Shown here: piece after piece, positions 7,446 through 13,804 of the stretch
Layout of the letters: each line of letters opens with the position of its first letter
How positions within the stretch are numbered: the first letter of the stretch is position 1
From: DRGT01 sp022567895
GTDB taxonomy: Archaea; Thermoproteota; Nitrososphaeria; Nitrososphaerales; Nitrosopumilaceae
Assembly: GCA_022567895.1 (NCBI GenBank)
Contig: JADFGC010000031.1
Location: forward strand, 1 to 14,918
DNA: 14,918 bases
Reading direction: 5' to 3'
The notes under the pieces: model-generated
The model's input: only the letters and a program-made list of their open reading frames with translations
Told to the model about the DNA's origin: nothing
Databases searched by the model: none
Made by a program: the position numbers and the translations under genes

Positions 7446-8594
7446 TCAAGAATTTTCAGGTACGATCTTTATTTGATTTTTTAGATTGTTAATCTTTTCT
7501 AACAACTGTTCAATAGTTTCCGATTCAGTGCTAACCACATTAAAATGACCTAATTTTCTTTTTGGTTTTGATTCTTCTTTTCCATACATTTTCAAAAATA
7601 CATTTTCTTCATCGATTTTCACTGGCTTGTACTTTCCTTGAAATTCCTTTGGTCCTAGAATGTTGTACATTATTACAGGGTGCAAAATAGTGGTGTCACC
7701 TAGTTCTAATCCTAGAATTGCTCGAAGGTGTTGTTCAAATTGAGATGTTTTACTTGATTCAAGTGTATGGTGACCAGAATTATGAACTCTTGGCGCTATT
7801 TCATTAATTAGAATATCATCATTTTTTGTAACAAACATTTCAATTCCAAAAACTCCTGCTCCTTTTAGTACTTGCATAGTTTTTGTTGCTATTTGTTTTG
7901 CCTTTTCGGATATTGCAAAAGATACTCTTGCAGGTGAAATAGTCATTATAAGAATATTTTCTTCATGAATGTTTTCAACAACAGGATAGGCAGCTATTTC
8001 GCCTCTAGTGTTTCTAGCAGCTATAACTGAAACTTCCATTTTAAAATCAACAAATTTTTCCAAAAACATTTTTCGGTTTCCAATAAATTCAAAAGCTTGA
8101 TTAATATCATCTTCAGAATTTATTTTACAATTTCCTCTTCCATCATATGCATCTCTTCTTGCTTTAAGTAAAGCAGGAAATCCAAAATTTTTTATTTTGT
8201 TTTGAAGATCAGATAATGATTCTATTTCAATAAATTCGGCGACTGGAATATTATTTTCAGACAAAAATGATTTTTGAGTAAATTTATCTTGGATTATCTG
8301 TAGAGTGTCTGGAGATGGATTTATTTCGCATTGATTTTCAAGTTTTTTTAAAATAACACTATTTCCAGATTCAATTTCATAAGTTAGAATATCTGATTTA
8401 GTTGCCAGCTCTTGTATAGCTTTTTCATCTTTAAAGTCTGCAACAATTTGTGTTGCCCCAACTTTTGCTGCAGGGCAATTTTCTGTCGGGTCTAATACTA
8501 TGACATCAGAGATATGCTCAGACATCTTTTTTGCAGCTTCTGTGAGCATCATGCCCAGTTGTCCGCCGCCAATTATTCCCAATATTTTAGTCAT
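7446..8594 (-). CDS. purK: N5-carboxyaminoimidazole ribonucleotide synthase (PurK)
   Basis: The 382-aa protein matches PurK, which carboxylates aminoimidazole ribonucleotide with bicarbonate and ATP in de novo purine synthesis. The N-terminus is ILGIIGGGQLGMM (residues 4-16), followed by an ATP-grasp fold: LLKARRDAYDGRGN, MFLEKFVDFKMEVSVI, VVENIHEENI, then the metal and ATP site EMFVTKNDDILINEIAPR and HNSGHHTLESSKTSQFEQH, a PurK hallmark. Length is typical and no key motif is missing. The product normally goes to PurE mutase; no purE gene is in this window. It lies 42 nt after ilvA. A weak TATA-like TATTTTTAA about 26 nt before the ATG may give it its own promoter. Confidence 0.95.
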   Translation of the reverse strand: MTKILGIIGGGQLGMMLTEAAKKMSEHISDVIVLDPTENCPAAKVGATQIVADFKDEKAIQELATKSDILTYEIESGNSVILKKLENQCEINPSPDTLQIIQDKFTQKSFLSENNIPVAEFIEIESLSDLQNKIKNFGFPALLKARRDAYDGRGNCKINSEDDINQAFEFIGNRKMFLEKFVDFKMEVSVIAARNTRGEIAAYPVVENIHEENILIMTISPARVSFAISEKAKQIATKTMQVLKGAGVFGIEMFVTKNDDILINEIAPRVHNSGHHTLESSKTSQFEQHLRAILGLELGDTTILHPVIMYNILGPKEFQGKYKPVKIDEENVFLKMYGKEESKPKRKLGHFNVVSTESETIEQLLEKINNLKNQIKIVPENS

Positions 8595-8636
8595 GATTTT
8601 ATCAAAATCTTCGGTTAAAAATAGCTAAGCAAAATT

Positions 8637-9845
8637 TTATGTCAATAATTTGAATTGAATTCCTTTCTCTTTCAGGCGCTCAATGAGTTTATCTGCACTT
8701 TCTTGGCCTTCCGTTTCTAAGCTTAAAGTTACACCAGCTGAGCCTGCATTGATATCTAAACTCAATCTATCATGGACTACCTCGACAATGTTTGCATTCG
8801 CATCAGTAATTTCATCAACAAGATCCTTTAGTGCGCCAGGTCTATCTGGTAAAAGTACAAAAATTTTGAGTAATCTCCCCATTGCTGCTAGACCCTTATC
8901 TACAATTTGACCTAACAGATACATATCCACATTTCCTCCGGCTAGAATAGTTACAATCTTTTTTCCTGGAGCAGGTTTATTATCAAGAAGATAGGCAATG
9001 CCTACCACGCCAGCTGGCTCAATGACAATTTTTGCTCTCTCCATTAGGAGAAACATTGCTTTGATTATTTGAGAATCATCAACGAGTACAATATCGTCAA
9101 TTAAATCTTTGATTATAGAAAATGTTAATTCTCCTGGTTTTTGTACAGAAATTCCATCAGCTATCGTTCTGTTTCCTTCTGTTGATTTTAATGAACCAGA
9201 GGAAAGTGATTCTTTCATAGCTGGAAATGCTTTTGATTGAACTCCAATCACTTTGATTTTTGGATTCTTTGTTTTCACTGCAATCAAAACACCTGCAGCT
9301 AAACCGCCGCCACCTATAGGTAGATAAATTTCATCAACGTCTGGAAGTTCATCTAAGATTTCTAATCCAATTACTCCTTGAGCTGCAATTATCTGTGGAT
9401 CATCAAATGCATGAATTATTTTTGCACCAGTTTTTTCTGAAATCTCTTTAGCTTTTGTCCATGATTCATCATAAGTCGTCCCGTGAAGAATTATGTTTGC
9501 ACCATAACCTCTAGTAGCTGCAATTTTTGCAGGGGATGCATGTTCTGGCATTACAATGGTGCAAGGAATTTTTTCAAGTGATGATGCATATGCAACACCT
9601 TGAGCATGATTACCTGCAGAGGCTGCAACAACTCCATTTTTCTTTTCTTCAGCACTTAATGATTTAATTTTATAATAAGCACCTCTAATTTTGAAAGAAC
9701 CCGTCTTTTGCTGAAATTCTGATTTCAGATAAATATCTGAACCAATTAATTTACTAAGTAATGGAGAATGCAATAGGGGTGTTTTCCTAATTTCTTCTCC
9801 TTGCATAGATTTAGCTTTCTCAATTTCTTCAAATGTTGGATTCAT
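8637..9845 (-). CDS. ilvA: Threonine ammonia-lyase (threonine dehydratase) with C-terminal ACT domain
   Basis: This 402-aa fold-type II PLP enzyme deaminates threonine to 2-oxobutanoate, the first step toward isoleucine; serine may also be used. The PLP lysine is K52 in KTGSFKIRGAYY. Also visible are AASAGNHAQGVAYAS (about 74-88, substrate and cofactor contact), the phosphate-binding glycine loop PIGGGGLAAGV (about 176-186) and ILAGGNVD. Residues from about 328 form a single ACT domain (KIFVLLPDRPGALKDLVDEI...), a likely site of feedback control. The length and single ACT domain resemble the shorter archaeal and catabolic-type enzymes, so a degradative role is possible. The ATG at 9845 is supported by a TATA-like box 26-27 nt upstream. 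Confidence 0.94.
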   Translation of the reverse strand: MNPTFEEIEKAKSMQGEEIRKTPLLHSPLLSKLIGSDIYLKSEFQQKTGSFKIRGAYYKIKSLSAEEKKNGVVAASAGNHAQGVAYASSLEKIPCTIVMPEHASPAKIAATRGYGANIILHGTTYDESWTKAKEISEKTGAKIIHAFDDPQIIAAQGVIGLEILDELPDVDEIYLPIGGGGLAAGVLIAVKTKNPKIKVIGVQSKAFPAMKESLSSGSLKSTEGNRTIADGISVQKPGELTFSIIKDLIDDIVLVDDSQIIKAMFLLMERAKIVIEPAGVVGIAYLLDNKPAPGKKIVTILAGGNVDMYLLGQIVDKGLAAMGRLLKIFVLLPDRPGALKDLVDEITDANANIVEVVHDRLSLDINAGSAGVTLSLETEGQESADKLIERLKEKGIQFKLLT

Positions 9846-9866
9846 GAAGTTTGTTCATTTTTTTTC

Positions 9867-9876
9867 AGTATATTTG
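9867..9876 (-). promoter_or_regulatory. TATA-like box for ilvA
   Basis: On the minus strand CAAATATACT is centred about 26-27 nt before the ATG at 9845, indicating a leaderless ilvA transcript. It may also drive the downstream purK group. Confidence 0.6.
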
Positions 9877-9940
9877 AATTATTACGGTTTATTCAACTCT
9901 AATTGATTAATGAAAATTGAGTAAGAACAATCAAGAAAAG

Positions 9941-9950
9941 GCTAAATACT
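9941..9950 (+). promoter_or_regulatory. TATA-like box for the candidate non-coding RNA
   Basis: GAAAAG then GCTAAATACT resembles an archaeal BRE plus TATA element. Its centre near 9946 predicts a transcript start near 9972, exactly where the terminal stem of the RNA begins. Confidence 0.6.
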
Positions 9951-9970
9951 TGCATTTATTCGATCAGAAT

Positions 9971-10040
9971 AATCGAGGGATTGGCTCTCCCCTTAAGAGG
10001 ACCTCGCCTCAGTTTGCTGGTCTCTCGATTTTATTGTTTT
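9971..10040 (+). ncRNA. Candidate structured non-coding RNA (unknown family)
   Basis: A GC-richer island of about 60 nt stands out in AT-rich intergenic DNA between ilvA and the coiled-coil gene. Its ends form a 10-bp stem: AATCGAGGGA (9971-9980) with TCTCTCGATT (10021-10030), one G-U pair. Inside, short hairpins are possible (CTCT 9985-9988 with AGAG 9996-9999; CAG 10010-10012 with CTG 10017-10019), giving a possible multi-branched fold. A T-rich stretch follows (to about 10040) and could terminate it. A TATA-like box lies 26 nt upstream on the plus strand. It lacks the GTTCGA T-loop of tRNAs, the ACA tail of H/ACA RNAs and C/D boxes, so the family is unknown. No reading frame of note runs through it. 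Confidence 0.6.
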
Positions 10041-10070
10041 AAATTAGTTCTCCGATATAAACGATAATTT

Positions 10071-10910
10071 TTACAATCTCAGAATTTTTTCAATTTGAGC
10101 TAATCTTTCAATAATTTTTTGTTTTACAATTTGTGGAATTTTTTTTGAATCAAACAAGCCCTCTTTGTTTTTATTTTTAATATGTTCTAAATCAAAAGTA
10201 CACAGACAGCCTTCTTCTCCTGTAACTAATCGTGCATCATCAATTAGAATTGGAGTGGTTTGATACGTTTCCATTAGATAACTATCTAACTCATTGAATA
10301 ATTCCACTTTCTTTTTTGATAATTTTCGAAAATCTACATCAGATTGTTGCTCAATCTCACTATAGATTTTTTCTCTCACTTCATCGTTGTTAAAAAATAT
10401 CTCAAAAAGTTTTTGATTATCCAAGTCCTTGTATCCTAATTCTTTTAGCTTATTTATTACAAATTGATCACCAAGATTTGCTAGTTCTGTTTCTTTGTCT
10501 TTGGTGTTTTCAATAATTTCAGATAGTTCTTTTTGGCATTCTAATACTCGTTGTTCTGGTTTGTAGTATAACAATACATGAAATTGCTGTGATAGGTGTC
10601 CTGATAAAATATAATTTCCTTCACGTACTTCAAATTTTGTAAATATTCTTCTTATATCTTCATTATTGGTAATTGTGATATTCTGAATACTCCAATCTCG
10701 TAAATTTTTAATTATTTTATCATAAAAATTCTTGATCTCTTGTGGATCAAATGTTGATTGATCAGTAACAGTACTATCACCTAACATTACTTTGATTTGA
10801 ACAGTTTTTGTAAGATTTTTGATATGATCTACATATAATTTCTGAATTTCTTGATTTTTCTTATTTAGACTTTGAAGAAATTCGTTTGATGAACTGGTGC
10901 CTAGACGCAC
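10071..10910 (-). CDS. Unknown coiled-coil-rich protein, 279 aa
   Basis: I do not recognise a family. The protein is soluble and charged, with long helical stretches: residues 8-40 (FLQSLNKKNQEIQKLYVDHI) and about 125-215 (KELSEIIENTKDKETELANL and EIEQQSDVDFRKLSKKKVEL) likely form coiled coils. The middle has beta segments (NYILSGHLSQQFHVLLYY), and near the C-terminus there is a GEEGCLCTFDLEH segment with a CxC pair. The start is GTG (complement of 10908-10910); an upstream in-frame stop prevents extension much beyond it, and a TATA-like GGTTTAAT about 28 nt upstream supports a leaderless start. It is divergent from the zinc-ribbon/cyclase pair. Confidence 0.78.
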   Translation of the reverse strand: MRLGTSSSNEFLQSLNKKNQEIQKLYVDHIKNLTKTVQIKVMLGDSTVTDQSTFDPQEIKNFYDKIIKNLRDWSIQNITITNNEDIRRIFTKFEVREGNYILSGHLSQQFHVLLYYKPEQRVLECQKELSEIIENTKDKETELANLGDQFVINKLKELGYKDLDNQKLFEIFFNNDEVREKIYSEIEQQSDVDFRKLSKKKVELFNELDSYLMETYQTTPILIDDARLVTGEEGCLCTFDLEHIKNKNKEGLFDSKKIPQIVKQKIIERLAQIEKILRL

Positions 10911-10934
10911 AGAATTTGCTTTTTTTTGCCTGCA

Positions 10935-10942
10935 TTAAACCT
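10935..10942 (-). promoter_or_regulatory. TATA-like box for the coiled-coil gene
   Basis: On the minus strand GGTTTAAT lies about 28 nt before the GTG at 10910. It is one half of a divergent promoter pair with the box at 10958-10966. Confidence 0.45.
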
Positions 10943-10957
10943 TACATAGAAACATTA

Positions 10958-10966
10958 TTTTAAATA
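10958..10966 (+). promoter_or_regulatory. TATA box for the zinc-ribbon/cyclase operon
   Basis: TTTTAAATA is centred 27 nt before the TTG at 10989, so the mRNA should begin at or next to the start codon. Confidence 0.65.
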
Positions 10967-10988
10967 GAAAAATTGAAGATTTTACATA

Positions 10989-11111
10989 TTGTCAGTTGAG
11001 AAGATCATTTGCTGGAATTGCAATGCCGAGATAGTCCAATATTACCATGATGGGTATAAGGGAAAAAGAGGCAGGTGTCCAATTTGTGGTGTAGATTTTC
11101 CCCTAGAATAG
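10989..11111 (+). CDS. 40-aa zinc-ribbon mini-protein
   Basis: A TTG-initiated frame encodes 40 residues beginning MSVEKIICWNCNAEI and containing GRCPICGVDFPLE. Two CxxC pairs (C8/C11 and C30/C33) separated by 18 residues make a classic zinc ribbon, and almost nothing else is present. TTG at 10989 is chosen because a strong TATA box lies 27 nt upstream, which predicts leaderless initiation there. Its stop codon TAG overlaps the ribosome-binding site of the cyclase gene. The pairing suggests co-expression with the cyclase; the partner could be DNA, RNA or protein. It is too short for a standard gene-finder and may be missed in other annotations. Confidence 0.78.
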   Translation: MSVEKIICWNCNAEIVQYYHDGYKGKRGRCPICGVDFPLE

Positions 11112-11116
11112 GTGAT
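11110..11116 (+). promoter_or_regulatory. Shine-Dalgarno site of the cyclase gene
   Basis: AGGTGAT matches the complement of the 16S rRNA 3' end (ATCACCT) over seven bases. It ends seven bases before TTG 11124, which fixes the cyclase start there rather than at GTG 11112, which lies inside the site. Confidence 0.7.
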
Positions 11117-11123
11117 TTTTTTA

Positions 11124-11930
11124 TTGTCGGAAAATAGTAGTTCAAAACAAAATCAGAAATCTTATACTCAGGATTATAGTCCAAATGTAATAGATCTACT
11201 GATGGGTAAAATGGATGAAAAGGTTGTGGATTCCGAAACATTAATCAAAGAAACCCAGAAACGAATTTGGTCTGCATTAAAAAAAGGCTATGAATATGCG
11301 GGAACATTTGAAGATTCTGAAGAGTTTCTTCGAAAGAATGTGTTTTCTAAAGTAGATATGATGGTTTTGTATGTAGATTTGGTTGGTTCTACCAGCATGA
11401 TGCTTGAATTACCAGAAGAAAAAATTGCCACAATTATCAGCTCCTTTGCTCAAGAAATGGCAAATGTAATACGACAACATAATGGATATGTCTTAAAATT
11501 TGTAGGAGATGCAGTTGTTGGTTATTTTGTTGCAGAACAAGATTCACTCATCAAGGCAGATAATGTTATAGATACTGCAAAATCCATGATTACTGTTATT
11601 GAAAAAGGAATCAACCCTATTCTTAACCAATATGATTATCCAGATTTAATGGTAAAAATTGGGATAGATTTTGGAACCAATCTTGTTGTCAGATATGGTG
11701 CAGACAAAGAAAAGTCTCCTGTGGATTTAATGGGCCCTGCAATGAATATTGCTGCAAAAATACAAGCACTAGCAAGACCAAATCAAATTTTGATTGGTGA
11801 TGATGTATATACAAGATTACATCCATCTACTCAGAAAACTTTTGAGCGGGTTATTTGGAAATACAATGAATGGAAATATCGTTCAAGAGTTACTGGTGTG
11901 ATTTATCAAGTTTATGAATACGAAGGTTAA
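11124..11930 (+). CDS. Class III adenylate/guanylate cyclase, 268 aa
   Basis: Residues 76 to about 245 form a class III cyclase catalytic domain, which makes cyclic AMP or GMP from a nucleoside triphosphate. Metal aspartates are D85 (LYVDLVGST) and D129 (KFVGDAVVGYF); the base-recognition lysine is K125, and D201 (VDLMGPAMNIAAK) suggests adenine preference. The transition-state asparagine N208 is present, but the usual arginine four residues later is lysine (K212). The N-terminal 75 residues are polar and helical with no membrane segment or known sensor, so the enzyme looks cytoplasmic. The start is TTG at 11124, set by a strong Shine-Dalgarno site; GTG 11112 would add four hydrophobic residues. 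It follows the zinc-ribbon gene in an operon. Confidence 0.9.
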   Translation: MSENSSSKQNQKSYTQDYSPNVIDLLMGKMDEKVVDSETLIKETQKRIWSALKKGYEYAGTFEDSEEFLRKNVFSKVDMMVLYVDLVGSTSMMLELPEEKIATIISSFAQEMANVIRQHNGYVLKFVGDAVVGYFVAEQDSLIKADNVIDTAKSMITVIEKGINPILNQYDYPDLMVKIGIDFGTNLVVRYGADKEKSPVDLMGPAMNIAAKIQALARPNQILIGDDVYTRLHPSTQKTFERVIWKYNEWKYRSRVTGVIYQVYEYEG

Positions 11931-11964
11931 GAAGTATCCTTACTTTGTACATCATCAAAACCTG

Positions 11965-12077
11965 ACGAATTTATTGATAAAGAATAAAAAGGGAAAGCCC
12001 CCCGCTCACGCACAATTTACGCTTATGACTTGCGTTATGACGTGAGTTGGTTTGTTGGAAATAAAAAAGAAAAAGGG
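11965..12077. repeat. Intergenic repeat B, copy 1 (3' flank of the lectin gene)
   Basis: This roughly 113-bp segment resembles 13354-13471 in the same orientation. Shared blocks are ACGAATT.ATTGA.AAAGA.TAA near the start, a C-run, CGTTATGA, TTTGTTG and AATAAAAAAGAAAAAGGG at the end. Copy 1 contains a stem (CTCACG 12005-12010 with CGTGAG 12041-12046, and inside it ACGC with GCGT). Copy 2 has a different stem at the corresponding place (CTCTTAGT with ACTAGAG). The middle sequences differ, but both can fold. Confidence 0.6.
12058..12077 (-). terminator. Probable T-rich terminator of the lectin gene
   Basis: Read on the minus strand, CCCCTTTTTCTTTTTTATTT lies directly after the lectin stop codon. 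Archaeal RNA polymerase stops at such U-tracts. The same tract recurs in repeat copy 2. Confidence 0.55.
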
Positions 12078-12081
12078 GAGT

Positions 12082-12975
12082 TTATTTTACTTTTACCGAA
12101 TCGCATCCATCAATAGGTATTCCTGCAGTTGTAGCTCCAGTAATACATGCATCAGTGTCACCAGAGGCAAGTCCTGTTTCCTTTTGTTTGTAGTGAGTTA
12201 CTAAGTCAGTAAATCCATCATCGTTGACATCCTCTAGATGACCCGCAGGGTCATGAGAAGGAGATGCACCGCTAGGTCCAAATGCCAAGGTTGTTACATC
12301 AATATCTGTAACATCAAAGGTGTCACTTCCCAAAATTGCTACTGGAATTACGCCCTTACTTTTTGTATTGATAGAGTTTGGATCACTGCCAGGTTTTATG
12401 TCAATGTCGACAATTTTAAGACAGGCTCCAGGAAATTCAACAAAATATCCACGTTCTGGAAAATTACGATTGAAGAAATCAATGTCGTTCCAGAAGGTTC
12501 CAAAGGCATTGTTTTCTGCATATTTCTCAATGCCGCGATTATTATTTGGTTCTCCACCTGCCCAATTAGTAAATACAGGCGTTTCGCCAGTTACCCATCC
12601 CCATTGGAAACGATCTCTTTCCGTAACAGTTGGAGCCCCAGGTATTAAAAAGCCAGGATCTCTAGTGTATCCAATCCATCCTTTTTGACCACCTGCTACA
12701 GTGTCTGCAAAGGCTTCTTCAGCTGGACTGTTTAGGGTTGCGAGATGTCCAGGTACTCCATTAACTGATTGACGTTGAGCATCAACAAAGGCGTTACCAA
12801 AATTAATTCTGAATGCAGGAACAAAGGCATAACAATTAGCTCCTAATGTATGTGCTTGTACACCTGCGGGTGTGACTGTAAATGAGGGAGAAGGAGCATA
12901 GGCAGGTATTGATGCAATTGGAAGAATAAGAAGTATTGTTGCAAGAAACGTTATTGCGATTATTGTTTTAGTCAT
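12082..12975 (-). CDS. Secreted C-type-lectin-domain protein with C-terminal DIDIKPGSDP module
   Basis: The 297-aa protein starts with a Sec signal peptide (MTKTIIAITFLATILLILP, likely cut after A27 in PAYA). Residues about 45-185 form a C-type lectin-like domain: GHLATLNSPAEEAF (76-89), GWIGYTR (99-105), WGWVTGETPVFTNW (125-138), EPNN (142-145) and WND (162-164). EPN and WND are the calcium and sugar contacts of mannose-type lectins, so glycan binding is plausible. Residues 189-297 are a module beginning DIDIKPGSDPNSIN with an EF-hand-like loop DVNDDGFTD (249-257). The same module starts at V331 of the neighbouring von Willebrand A protein. No anchor follows, so it is secreted or held by an unknown mechanism. 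A TATA-like box lies 27 nt upstream. Confidence 0.88.
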   Translation of the reverse strand: MTKTIIAITFLATILLILPIASIPAYAPSPSFTVTPAGVQAHTLGANCYAFVPAFRINFGNAFVDAQRQSVNGVPGHLATLNSPAEEAFADTVAGGQKGWIGYTRDPGFLIPGAPTVTERDRFQWGWVTGETPVFTNWAGGEPNNNRGIEKYAENNAFGTFWNDIDFFNRNFPERGYFVEFPGACLKIVDIDIKPGSDPNSINTKSKGVIPVAILGSDTFDVTDIDVTTLAFGPSGASPSHDPAGHLEDVNDDGFTDLVTHYKQKETGLASGDTDACITGATTAGIPIDGCDSVKVK

Positions 12976-12998
12976 TGTCTTTCAAAAAAAAAGATCGG

Positions 12999-13006
12999 TA
13001 TTAAAG
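12999..13006 (-). promoter_or_regulatory. TATA-like box for the lectin gene
   Basis: On the minus strand CTTTAATA is centred about 27 nt before the ATG at 12975. It lies outside the highly conserved inverted-repeat arm. Confidence 0.5.
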
Positions 13007-13020
13007 GTTACATTTATCTG

Positions 13021-13200
13021 CATCACTTATGAAATTTATATTCTGATCTATTTTTTTAATAAACTAAGAAAAATGTTATAAATAACTAAAATAAAAACTA
13101 AATTTACGCACAATTTTTTTTCAATTAATTCAAATTTTTTTTATTTTTTGATCGGAAAAAATTTTGGAAATTATTTAACAAAAGTTTTTGTTACAAATTG
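13021..13200 (-). repeat. Inverted repeat, left arm (upstream of the lectin gene)
   Basis: Read on the minus strand, this 180-bp segment matches 13579-13759 on the plus strand with ten mismatches (nine are transitions) and one A-run length difference by hand count, about 94% identity. It covers roughly -46 to -225 of the lectin gene. It contains an internal TATA-like TATTTATAAC, which could drive a longer leadered transcript, and the palindrome at 13177-13192. It is strongly AT-rich with runs of A and T. Confidence 0.88.
13177..13192. promoter_or_regulatory. Palindrome in left arm (candidate operator)
   Basis: AACAAAAGTTTTTGTT is a 7-2-7 palindrome near the distal end of the arm. The equivalent site in the right arm keeps a 6-2-6 palindrome. 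Such symmetry suits a dimeric regulator. Confidence 0.4.
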
Positions 13201-13578
13201 TTCTCTTATTTATAAAGCTTAATGAAATTGGCATTGAATCAATCATCGTATAATCTATACAGGATTATGAGGATTGTGTGTAAACATGATTTACTCCAAA
13301 AAAAATTTTCGAATCTTCGCCTGCGTAATCATATAATGGATTTTGAAGTCTTAACGAATTCATTGACAAAGAGTAAAAAAAAAGGCAGTCCCCCTCTTAG
13401 TCACAAAAAACCAAGTATAACTAGAGAATAGTGTACGTTATGATTTGTTGTAGAATAAAAAAGAAAAAGGGTTAGGGCATAGGTTAAGGAATTTTAGAAT
13501 CCATTATTATCATTTTTTGAATTTCCTAATTCTTAATTCCATGATTCTAGTACTCAATTTTATATGATAATGCGAAAA
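13201..13578. other. Spacer between the inverted arms, no convincing gene
   Basis: The 378-bp spacer is AT-rich. It holds repeat B copy 2 (13354-13471) and a short TATTTATAAAGC stretch next to the left arm. A 69-codon plus-strand frame (13222-13431) runs through it but lacks protein-like composition and crosses the repeat, so I treat it as chance. Nothing else is recognised. Confidence 0.6.
13354..13471. repeat. Intergenic repeat B, copy 2
   Basis: It is similar to 11965-12077 in the same orientation and ends in the same AATAAAAAAGAAAAAGGG tract, which is a T-rich terminator when read on the minus strand. No gene ends next to it, so it may be the left-over 3' flank of a gene that has moved or been lost. 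Confidence 0.55.
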
Positions 13579-13759
13579 CAATTTGTAACAAAAACTTTTG
13601 TCAAATAATTTCCAAAATTTTTTCCGATCGAAAAATAAAAAAAAATTTGAATTAATTAAAAAAAAGTTGTACGTAAATTTAATTTTTATTTTAGTTACTT
13701 ATAACATTTTTCTTAGTTAATTAAAAAAATAGATCAGAATATGAATTTCATAAGTGGTG
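13579..13759 (+). repeat. Inverted repeat, right arm (upstream of the von Willebrand A gene)
   Basis: This is the partner of 13021-13200 in opposite orientation. It covers about -46 to -226 of the downstream gene. Similarity continues at a lower level through the core promoter and into the signal-peptide codons (ATGACTAAAACA is shared). Confidence 0.88.
13588..13601. promoter_or_regulatory. Palindrome in right arm (candidate operator)
   Basis: ACAAAAACTTTTGT is a 6-2-6 palindrome at the same place as the left-arm site. The central two bases differ only as expected for reading the opposite strand. Confidence 0.4.
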
Positions 13760-13773
13760 GAAATTAATACAAC

Positions 13774-13783
13774 ATTAATAAAT
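13774..13783 (+). promoter_or_regulatory. TATA-like box for the von Willebrand A gene
   Basis: ATTAATAAAT is centred 26-27 nt before the ATG at 13805, consistent with leaderless transcription. Confidence 0.5.
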
Positions 13784-13804
13784 GATCGATTTTTTTAAAA
13801 AATA

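Noticed and set aside
9971..10040. tRNA or box C/D or H/ACA RNA reading of the structured island
   Set aside because: There is no GTTCGA T-loop, no cloverleaf, no RTGATGA/CTGA box pair and no ACA at the 3' end, so only an unknown structured RNA is claimed.
11005..11241. 78-codon minus-strand frame across the zinc-ribbon/cyclase junction
   Set aside because: It lies opposite the plus-strand genes that are supported by CxxC motifs, a TATA box and a Shine-Dalgarno site.
12238..12688. Two overlapping plus-strand frames opposite the lectin gene
   Set aside because: They are antisense to a clearly recognisable C-type lectin and have no coherent protein features.
13222..13431. 69-codon plus-strand frame in the spacer between the inverted arms
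   Set aside because: It crosses repeat B copy 2, has low-complexity Lys/Ser composition, no suitable promoter spacing and no recognisable motif.
13488..13555. Imperfect inverted repeat (TTAGAATCCAT with CCATGATTCTAG) in the spacer
   Set aside because: It is short, AT-rich and mismatched; this is expected by chance in such DNA.
13021..13759. Invertible promoter switch (phase variation)
   Set aside because: Recombination between the arms would flip only the 378-bp spacer. Both outward promoters lie outside or at the arms, and no recombinase gene is nearby, so flipping would not obviously change expression.
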